Positions 56,199-64,000 of a stretch of DNA of 64,000 nucleotides are shown one piece after another; the first letter of the stretch is position 1, and every line of letters starts with the position of its first letter. The stretch comes from Guillardia theta CCMP2712 (lineage: Eukaryota > Cryptophyceae > Pyrenomonadales > Geminigeraceae). Below the pieces are notes generated by a model, which saw only the letters and a list, made by a program, of their open reading frames with translations, made no database searches and was not told the origin of the DNA. Location: the NCBI RefSeq assembly GCF_000315625.1, contig NW_005434659.1:322704-386703 (forward strand), read 5' to 3'. The position numbers and the translations under genes were made by a program.

Positions 56199-58427
56199 CG
56201 GCAACGCTGCAACAATCTCAGAGCTGCGAGCTAGACTGGGCTGAGGCTCAGGTACTTTCTTCAGCACTTGTGGCTCCTCCTCCTCCTCCTCCTCCTCCTC
56301 CTCCTCCTCCTCCTTGGCAGCAGCAGCAGCAGCAGCAGCACAGGACCCCTTCTCCCTCCTCTCTTCCTGCTTCAGCTTCTGACAGGTTGTCCGCCAGCAC
56401 GATACCGCTTGCCTCATCCTCTTCTCCTCCCACTCCCTCGCAGCTCTCCTCCTCCTCCTCCTCCCATCTCCAAGGACCCGCCACCTTCTCCACAGCGGCT
56501 GAACCTGCTTCCTCCCGTGCTCCGCTCGCATCCTGTGCCAATGCACTACCTGCTGCGGGTCACGAAAGCAGAGCAGCACACTATCCTCGCTGAACCAGGC
56601 CACCCGCCTCCTCCATCCCTCCAGCACGCGGCTCTTCTCCGCTTCCTCCCGCTGGTTCTTCAGAGACGCCGCAAAGTCCCTCGCCCTCCCTGCTCGCGCC
56701 CTCCTCCTCCATCGGGCAAGGAGGACGAGGAGGACCTTGCCCTGCTGCTTGCTGCTGACCCTCCTCCTCTTCTCCTCCAGCTTCTCGTTGATCGACCGTA
56801 GCTCGACGATGGCATTGGCGATGTACTTCCAACCTGACACGCAGCGGCCCATCACTTCCTTGTGATGTCTCAGCTGCATCTCCCTCTCTCTCTGCCTGAC
56901 GTCCCACAGGTGCAACTTGAGCACAGCAAGCAGCCACGTCCTCCTCCTCCTCCTGCTCCTGCTCTCGGCGAGCTCCCACTGATCGCGGTAGAGGACCTCG
57001 GCATCGCAGAGGACCAAGGACCAGCCCTGGAACATCTCGAACTGTGTCTTCCTCCTCCTCCACACCAGCATCTCCCCCACTATCCTCTGCAGACGGACTG
57101 ACTTCCATCCCTCAACGACTCTGCGCTTGCACCTCGTTGTGACTCTGAGCAGAATTTTCTCTCCTCTCACCCTCAACTCTGCGAACTCCTGACCCTCCCG
57201 CTCACAACCAGCTGCAAACTTCGCCATCGCATCCCCGACTAGCCACAGGGCATGCGCGCTCTTCATCACGGCCTCAAACTTCTCCGCAAAGCGCATGCAG
57301 GACGCTCGATGGGTGCGAACTGCTGCTGATACGCTCTTCCAGAAGGCAAAGTACCTCCTCCTGCAAGCCTTGTGGCTGAAGCTCTTAGCGATGTTCCTCC
57401 TCCTCTCCTCCAACTCCAGGCAAGTGCTCAACCATCCCTCCATCACCTTCAGCATCACCCGATGGTTGATGTACAGGTCCTTGTTATGGTACTCGAACAA
57501 GCAGGTCAAGTCCTCTTCTCGATCCTCTTCCTCCCTGCAGAAATCCTTCCACCGATTCAAAGTTTGCTTCCCCAGTGAGTGCAGACGAATCTCGTCCCAC
57601 GCTCTGCAGTGGCGGTCGAAATATCTTCGATTTCCCCACAGCGTCCTCGTCAGCGAGCGCCAGGCCTTCAGCTTCGTCCTGACAAACGTCTGCTGCACCA
57701 ACAGTTTCATCTCGTCAGCAAACGTCTTCAAGGCAGTGAAACCATGCTTGCACAGGATGTTGTGCTGTATGCACGCGACACGGGGCCCCCCAACCATCAG
57801 CCTGGTGAACGCAACCAGCACAAACTGCTTCCTATGCACATCCTTCTGCTTGCCCAGCTTTGCAAGTACAGGACGAAGTTTCTCCCTCCATTGCGACGCT
57901 CTCCCCCAGCCCGCAAGCACTGCTGTCATCCCCTTCCTTTCGATGTACTGGCTCAAGTCTTTCGCCTCCTCCTTCACTCTCCTCCATCTCACGCATCCTC
58001 TCCACTGCCCCCATGCTCCTTCCGTCACCTGCACCTCAACCATCCTTGCTAGCCGCTGACTCGCAAGCTGCCTGTCCGCCTCCAGCTCCAACTTGCGGAT
58101 TTCTCCCCAGTAGCAGAAAGCGCTCTGCAGAACAACCATCCTGCGGAACCTGACTGCCATCTCCTTCCTTTCTTCAGCCTCCGCCCTCAGCTGCCAGCCC
58201 ATGGCGTCCAAGCACGAGGACAGCAAGTTCAACCGGTGTTGGTGGGCGATGACACTCGATGCCCGATAAAGGTGGTCACGATAAAACTTGACTTCAACCC
58301 ATGACCTGAAGGCGCTTTCTGCGTATCTTTCCGATCTTGTCTCTTCCAGATACTCCACAACATTCTTGGTCAAACTCTCAAACACTTCCGATGCCCGCAG
58401 GGTCCGATCGTCCTCCATTTCGAACAT
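56199..58427 (-). CDS. Second Sfi1-like basic helical protein, probably N-terminal part of the TTLL fusion
   Basis: A single exon of 743 codons from ATG 58427 to a phase-0 donor (TTGCCG|GTCAGG) at 56199. The protein is helical, arginine-rich and has tryptophans at regular intervals (ESAFRSW-type, AFCYWGEIRKLELEADRQLA, GAWGQWRGCVRWRR, LKAWRSLTRTLW, RYFAFWKSVSAAVRTH, VLLVLLARWRRRARAG). This fits Sfi1/centrin-binding-type repeats, as in the protein at 21-24 kb. The last part has an alanine run and a GGA-encoded glutamate run. If the donor is ignored the frame ends at 56058 in low-complexity residues, which looks like intron. The next acceptor, CATTTCAG at 56044, continues directly into the TTLL exons. 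The basal body is the likely location, by inference. Confidence 0.68.
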
Positions 58428-58959
58428 TCACAGCCCGGTTCAGTCACAACGAGGAGGTGGAGATTTTGCGCAGCAAGCACATTCAGCCACAGAGTCCTCA
58501 ATGATCCTGGTCGTCGAAATTAAACATCAGAATATGACAGACAGAAGGAAAATCAGCAATGACATTGGAACGCCTAGTTAACCTTTCGTAATCAAGGTTT
58601 TTATCTCTTCATCTTAGAACTTCACACTGACATTTATGATGGAGTTTACCAGGCTAGCACTGACAACATCCATTTTTGAAAGATTGAAAGCAGACACGAG
58701 ATTTATTTGCTTCCTATCCTTCTAACTCTTGTCCCCGTGCTAATCCTTTGTACTTATCTACGTCCTTCGTCCTTCGCATCCGCCTTCTCCTCGTATTCCT
58801 CAACAGTCACTGCAGTCTCTTCAATGAGTCCTTGATATCTCCCTTTTCATATCTTCTCTCGTCTTCTATTCTCATTTCCTCTCTTCCTCTCCTTTCCTCT
58901 CTTCTCCCCTCCTCTCTCCCCTCGCTATCCTTCGCCATTTCCCCTACCACGCTCTTTCA

Positions 58960-59350
58960 AACTTGTACCACCCCCACCCCTTCATGAATCACTACCCTTC
59001 GATATCAAGTTGACAATACCCCACCCCTGGAATAATCGGGTCTATATGGGGGTAAAATCCCCACCCCTGCTGTAGGGCCTAAATAGACCACCCCACCCTT
59101 TTCTTTTGGCCATTCACGAATATCACCTACCCGGTCCGCCTTGCGTTTATTACCCCATGTATTCTCACCTCTTGGGATGACTACCCCTCCTTCCCCAGTA
59201 CCCCACGTAACTTTGAAACACTGGGTCTGAAGGGGTATTTTGACGATGGTAAACAGGGGTACAGCGATAGTTAATCGCCCATGTGGGGGTGGGGTCATTG
59301 TCAAAGAGGACATCGGGGTGGTCACAAGAGGGGGTGTGACGGTTTTTGTG
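58960..59350. repeat. TACCCC/GGGGT-rich tract
   Basis: ACCCCACCC and TACCCC words, switching to GGGGTGGGG near 59280. No gene is seen between 58428 and 59766; 58840-58930 is pyrimidine-rich simple sequence. Confidence 0.5.
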
Positions 59351-59766
59351 CGGCAGCATGGCGCATGCGGTCAGGGATCAGGGAGGAAGAGAAGCGACAG
59401 GAAGGTAGCAGGAGGCGCAGGAGGAGGCGGGAAAACAGAAGCACAAGGAAGGCAGCAGGAGACACAGGAAGGGAGGAAGATGATGGAATGAATTGTCCAA
59501 CACAAAGACAGGATTAATGCGCCCTTGGGTAAGTAGACAGGTGGAATGAATTCATGAAGAAAGCTAAGGATTCGCTGAGCATTCAGGGTGGAATAAGGTG
59601 TCCATACAGTCTCCAATATATTCTGGATGGTTCGTGCATGAAATCCAGCGTTGTGCTTGTTACGGGGGGCTTTGAATATTGAGATCCGAAATACCACATC
59701 AAGGCAGGACCAAAAGGAAGAATGGCGGCGGTTTCCCCCGAAGTGAGATGAGGTATTCATGATAGC

Positions 59767-60433
59767 ATGACATCAACAAACAAAGACAGACCAAGAGCAG
59801 ACAAGGACCTGGGCCTGGTCGAAACCAGGCACTCTCAACGGATCAGGAACCAGTCCCAGCAAGCGGCGGATAGGCGGTGAGCAGTGTTGCCTGCTGTGGC
59901 TGGTGTGGTACTCACGACTTTACGGCAGGTTTCATCAGAGCCTTCCGAAGGCAGGGCTCTATCCCTCGCACTTCTCTCCTTACCTGATGAGACCCGACGG
60001 GATGTCAAGCTCCATTATCGGCCTGTCCAAGGAGGAGGTGGAAGAGGACCTTGTCACGCTCAAGCTCATGTTCCAGACCTACTTTGTGTCGGAGTACTAT
60101 GACGAAGCTGGCGTGAGTGACCAGCAGGTGTCTCTCTCAGCAGCTAGCAGATCAGTGGACGTCCCCCACTCCTCTCCCTGTCCCCGACCTCACGTTCCAG
60201 CAACAAGCTTTCAAGCCTCGATGCCTCCTGGCGGCTGCGCTCGGCACATTCCGTCAAGGCAGCCACAGGTCAACGTGCCGGCATCGAAGGAGGACCCGGC
60301 GAAAGGGACTCACACGATAAAGCGAGCAAGGTTCGCGTGTGTTGCACCTCGCAACAGGAAGGAGGAGAAGGCGCATTTCGAGGCGGCGATTCGTGCTTCG
60401 ATGGTGAACTCGTTGAGATCGACCGACCCGTGA
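59767..60433 (+). CDS. Unrecognised basic protein, two exons
   Basis: Exons 59767-59876 and 59929-60433, joined by a 52-bp GTGAGC...GGCAG intron, give 204 residues. The first exon is hydrophilic and basic. The second starts RFHQSLPKAGLYPSHFSPYL, then an amphipathic helix (GLSKEEVEEDLVTLKLMFQT), a proline/serine-rich linker and a basic C-terminus (KRARFACVAPRNRKEEKAHF). No family is recognised. A GTGAGT within exon 2 (after DEAG) could be a real donor; I kept the exon continuous because the frame continues into a protein-like tail. An AATAAA lies at 60603. Confidence 0.5.
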
Positions 60434-60658
60434 CACTCGGGGAGATTGACAAGAGACTGTGTTCACGATGTACTGCAGAGAAGATGCGGAACACAGAAGG
60501 AAACGAAGCTTTATTGAACAGCACGCTTCTTTCTTGCTTTATTTCAAGTCTCAATTTCCTTCTGTCGATGCAAAGATGTTATCTTTTTTTACAGCGTCGA
60601 AGAATAAATAATCCAATCATGTTTCAGATTGTCAAAGAAGTGCTACATCTAAAGCATC

Positions 60659-62322
60659 TCACACGAGAGTTAAGTTGTTCTTGGTGCATGTCCTCATGCA
60701 CTTGAAGAAAGAGCCTACGTCGACCTGCCTCTTCCTGTTCGCTCCGTAGTGTCGCTTGAGCTTCATTACAGTTAAGAACTCCTGGACGTGAAAACAAAAT
60801 GAGCACAGAAGATGAGGAGGGAGAGAAGGAACAGCGACGGTGAGAGGAAGGAATTAGAGGCAGGAGAAGGCTGAAGAAGAGCGAGGAGAGAGGGGAGGAG
60901 AGCGAGGATGCTTGAAGCAAGCAAGAAGGAAGGGAGGGAGATTGGGAAGGAGGTCGAGGATGAGCAGGGAGTGAAGGTGAGAACCTCTTGGTTCAAAGTT
61001 CCCTTGCCCTTGTCACTGAAGACGTGCATCAGAACATCTGCTACCTCCGACGAAAGTTCAACATTCGAGACGGCAACCGACGCATGGATTAGATGTTCCC
61101 TCCCAAAGTTCCCTGAGTTCGCCTCGGAGAAGGTGTCGATCGCGCTCGAGATCTCCTCGACGCTCTTGAGCATCTTGTTGAACGCCATGTAGTCCTTGAA
61201 CCCGATCCTGCTCTCAGCCAGCGCCTCGATCTTGCCCTTGTACACGCGGAACTGCTTCGGGTAAACGTGCGACACCAGGCTCAAGGCGAAGTCCTTAGAG
61301 GAGATGGTGTCGTCAGCATCAGGATTAAGGCCGTCAAACTCCAGGGTTGCTATGTCTTCCTGAAGATCCAGTAGGTATCGAGCAAACTTGGGGTAAGTCA
61401 GTTTCCTGTTCCCATGCTTCCCGAACAGGATCTAGAGGGTTTGCACAAGTCAGGGGAGGGAGGAGGAAGATACAGCACGACTCACAGGGTAACGGTCTCT
61501 GTTCAGCTCAGCAGCTTTTTTCTTTTGCTGCTTGACCTTGTTGCTCGTTGACACCACGTCCACCCTGCTCGCCAGCCCGATGGGGCTTTTGCTCTTGAGC
61601 ACCCGCATCATGGCGGCGAACTCCTGCTCGTCGATCTCCCCGCTCCTGTCCAGGTCGAACATGCAGAACATGGTTCTGAACCTGTTCTCCGGGATGGAGA
61701 TGAGAGTCATGAAGAACACGTACTCGTGGAACGAAACCAGCCCGTCAGAGTCGATGTCCACCATCTGGAACAGCCGCCGTGCCGCCTTGGCTGCTCGGGC
61801 TGACGGCTTCTTACCCTTGGCGTTTTCGTGCATGAGGTTCGGGTGCAAGGACCGCAGAAAGTCGCTCGGCGTCATCAAGGCCTCTCCTTCGTGCTTTACA
61901 GAGGCGAAGAGTTGGAACACTTTCTCAGGGGCACTGAAAGCTTTGATCCGCTCCTCGTACCCTTGCTGGATGTCAGTCTTAGACGGGAGAATGCTCGCCT
62001 GCCTGCTAGTCACTTCCAACTGAACCCAACGCCCCTGCCGCTCTCGTCTCACCTCCGTCAACGTCGGTCTCTGCATCTTGTTCCAGAAATATCCAATGCC
62101 CACCATGGAGGCAAATCCTGCGGACAGGAACCAGGTGGTCTGTCCCCTATGGTTGCCCGCTGTGCAGAAGTTCCTCCATGCTGAGGTCCGGAGGATGCGC
62201 GTTGTGCTGGACGTGTGCTGAAAGCTTCGCGTTTGACTGCACAAAAAGCGGAAGCGAGCTATCTTCTGGTAGAGATCGGCGGTGTAGGAGGGGTGAAGTA
62301 GCGACCCCACGCCTCTCAGCAT
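60659..62322 (-). CDS. MICU1: Mitochondrial calcium uptake protein MICU1-like
   Basis: Three exons (62322-61486, 61431-60985, 60781-60659) give 468 residues, near the family length. MICU1 senses calcium in the intermembrane space and gates the mitochondrial calcium uniporter. The N-terminus is arginine/serine-rich with few acids, fitting an import signal. A membrane helix (TTWFLSAGFASMVGIGYFW) follows. The canonical EF-hand loop DIDSDGLVSFHE and a second loop DLDRSGEIDEQE lie close together. Family blocks are KLTYPKFARYLLDLQEDIAT, LEFDGLNPDADDTISSKDFA and a C-terminal EFLTVMKLKRHYG with a basic tail. The second intron is 54 bp; the last is 203 bp and GA/CT-rich. Splice phases agree with the family. 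Confidence 0.92.
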
Positions 62323-62759
62323 CGTAACCTAGCCTCTCCCCCAACCCACCCTCCACTCTCCTCCTTCCCCTCCTCCTTCCCCTCTGTTCCCTTCTTCTCC
62401 TTCTCCTTCCCTTCCTTGACCTGCCTCTCCGTTCTCTCCTTCACTGCATCCAAACACCTTCACGGCTTTCACAGTTTCGAACTTCGTTTGTTGCTCGAAT
62501 CAAATCGATTTTAACCTAGCGAAAGATTGTGATTTAATTCGGATAAAACAGATCAGCATGGACGGATGCGCCCCGACAACTCTGAAGGTGACGGCAGCGA
62601 GGGCATGGGGGAAGGAGGAGGGCGAGAGGAGGGGGGAGAGGGGGTGAGATGAAGGGCAAGACGTGCAGTGAGGATTGTTCTGACTATATCGAACTTGTGC
62701 AGTGAGGACGTAGGACGGGGTAGCCGACTCGCTCCTCTCGTTTGACGGCAGTGACGGCG

Positions 62760-64000
62760 ATGCATCGATGGGATTGGCTCGGATCCTTCCTGCTTCTCGT
62801 ACTCCTGCAACCCTCTCATGTCCTGGATGTTAAGAACGGCGTTTGGGAGCAGAGAGGCCTGCACCTGGCAGGAAGAAGAAAGCCTCCGTCGAGTTTAGTT
62901 GCTCTTAGAGGAGGAGAGGATAGATACACCTCGCCCACAGGCATTACATTTCCGCAGATCTTCAAGCAAGATCTTGAGCACCTAAAACAGGTGATGAGAC
63001 AGGAGAAGACGGAGATCGGGTTTCGTGAGAACTGGATTTTGAATTTCAAGTCCAAGAAAAACATCTCCAAAGAGGGGCTGAACCTGGACACGAGAAGGCT
63101 GTTCAGGAGGCAACTGAAGAACGACTCGTTGGTGACTGAGCTATCGGAGTTGCTTTCGACCATTCAGGGGCAAGGGCTGAACGAGAGCGACGCGTCCGAT
63201 GTTTGCAGAGTCTTCAACTTCCCTGTACCCAAGTCAAGGAAGAGTTATGACTGGGATCATACTATCGACTGCAGGATGCGTCTGATCATCGACTTCTTGA
63301 GGTGATGGCAGACCGATGCCGTTCCTGGAATCGCTGATGATGTTGTGTGTGCCAGGCAGAGGAGGATCAAGAAGAAGGACGGCACGCTAGTGAGGCTTGA
63401 TAGCATCTTTGAGGACCTATTCCTTCGGGTGAAACTCCCCACCACCACCACCACTGCCTCCTCCCCCCTCTCCCTCTCTCCCTCCTTCCCGCCCTCTGTT
63501 CCTACCTACTCCCCTCTCTCCCTCTCTCCCTCATTCCCGCCCTCCGTTCCTCCCTGCTCCCCTCACTCCCTCTCGTTCCAGCAACCCCCTAATGCCCTAC
63601 TGGCAGATGGAGGAGACACTTGCCCTCCGCGACGGCTATCTCACTGTCTATGGGCCCTCTTCGACCGACGGCGGGAACGGTTCCAAGTCCGTGAACTTTC
63701 CATTGAAGGCCAATGTCATAATGGAGGAGGTGCAAGGGCTGGGAAAGGCCCTGGTCATCCAGGACAAGAAGCCAGCAAAGTTTAAGCTGTCGTCCAGCTT
63801 GATTCCCATCGAGAATTCGCCGATGGCTCCAATTCGCAAAGTCGACTTGCTGCTATGGAATGCCATCGATCAGGTATGTGCGGTCCGTTGAGGAGTGGAG
63901 AGTGTGGCGCGGTCACCCTAGACCAGGGATCGTCGGAGCTCGTGGAGAGGAGCTTGAATCAGGGGGCTAACGTCTCCTCTATCGATTGGTGACGAATCTC
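62760..64000 (+). CDS. Unrecognised secreted or organelle-targeted protein, 3' end outside window
   Basis: Exons 62760-63301, 63356-63428, 63607-63873 and 63927-63988 are in phase. The last ends at a GTGACG donor, so the gene continues past the window. The N-terminus is a clear signal peptide (MHRWDWLGSFLLLVLLQPSH). A basic stretch with SSLVALRGG follows, which could be a transit-like segment. The rest is soluble and helical (FRENWILNFKSKKN, DTRRLFRRQLKNDSLVTELS), then a beta-rich part (ALRDGYLTVYGPSS, GKALVIQDKKPAKFKL). I recognise no family. ATG 62760 starts the signal peptide. The 178-bp intron is CCCTCTCT-rich. Confidence 0.6.

Overview
The window is nuclear DNA of a single-celled eukaryote. 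Genes are split by GT-AG introns, most of them only about 40-60 bp. Both strands are densely coded, there are no bacterial-type operons, and the proteins are eukaryotic throughout: signal peptidase subunit SPC12, complex I 24 kDa subunit, ESCRT-II VPS22, GOT1, MICU1, RING-H2 ligase, outer-dynein-arm docking protein, tubulin-ligase-like protein and Sfi1-like proteins. The docking complex and centrin-binding-type proteins imply a flagellate with basal bodies. A flagellate alga such as a cryptophyte (Guillardia-like) is my guess, from gene style and intron size only, and I hold it weakly.

Layout. 0-3.4 kb: a small multi-exon minus-strand gene, then G-rich non-coding DNA. 3.4-7.4 kb: a TPR/EF-hand coiled-coil protein and, facing it, SPC12. 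7.4-19.6 kb: mostly accessory DNA (TCTG microsatellite, GC-rich islands, a small inverted-repeat element, long tracts rich in GGGGTA/TACCCC) interrupted by a type I membrane protein gene, a glutaredoxin-like gene, a strong hairpin and two copies of one coding-like segment. 19.6-28.3 kb: a GATA-like zinc-finger protein, an Sfi1-like protein, an unrecognised gene and a RING-H2 ubiquitin ligase. 29.1-31.7 kb: nucleoplasmin-type FKBP and the complex I 24 kDa subunit. 33.0-38.5 kb: an unrecognised seven-exon gene and a 1166-residue ankyrin/helical-repeat/beta-helix protein in one exon. 39.2-48.2 kb: DUF4116 repeats, outer-dynein-arm docking protein, an NSUN6-type RNA methyltransferase and a GOT1-family protein. 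48.5-49.6 kb: an acidic unknown protein. 51.5-58.4 kb: VPS22, then on the opposite strand a tubulin-ligase-like domain that joins in frame to a second Sfi1-like region, probably one fusion gene. 59.8-64 kb: an unknown gene, MICU1, and a secreted or organelle-targeted protein running off the end.

The genes do not form a pathway cluster. Loose functional themes are the flagellum/basal body (docking protein, two Sfi1-like regions, TTLL), the endomembrane system (SPC12, GOT1, VPS22) and mitochondria (complex I subunit, MICU1). Exon structures were built by hand from splice signals, reading-phase continuity and family conservation. In every model that ends inside the window the exon lengths sum to a multiple of three.
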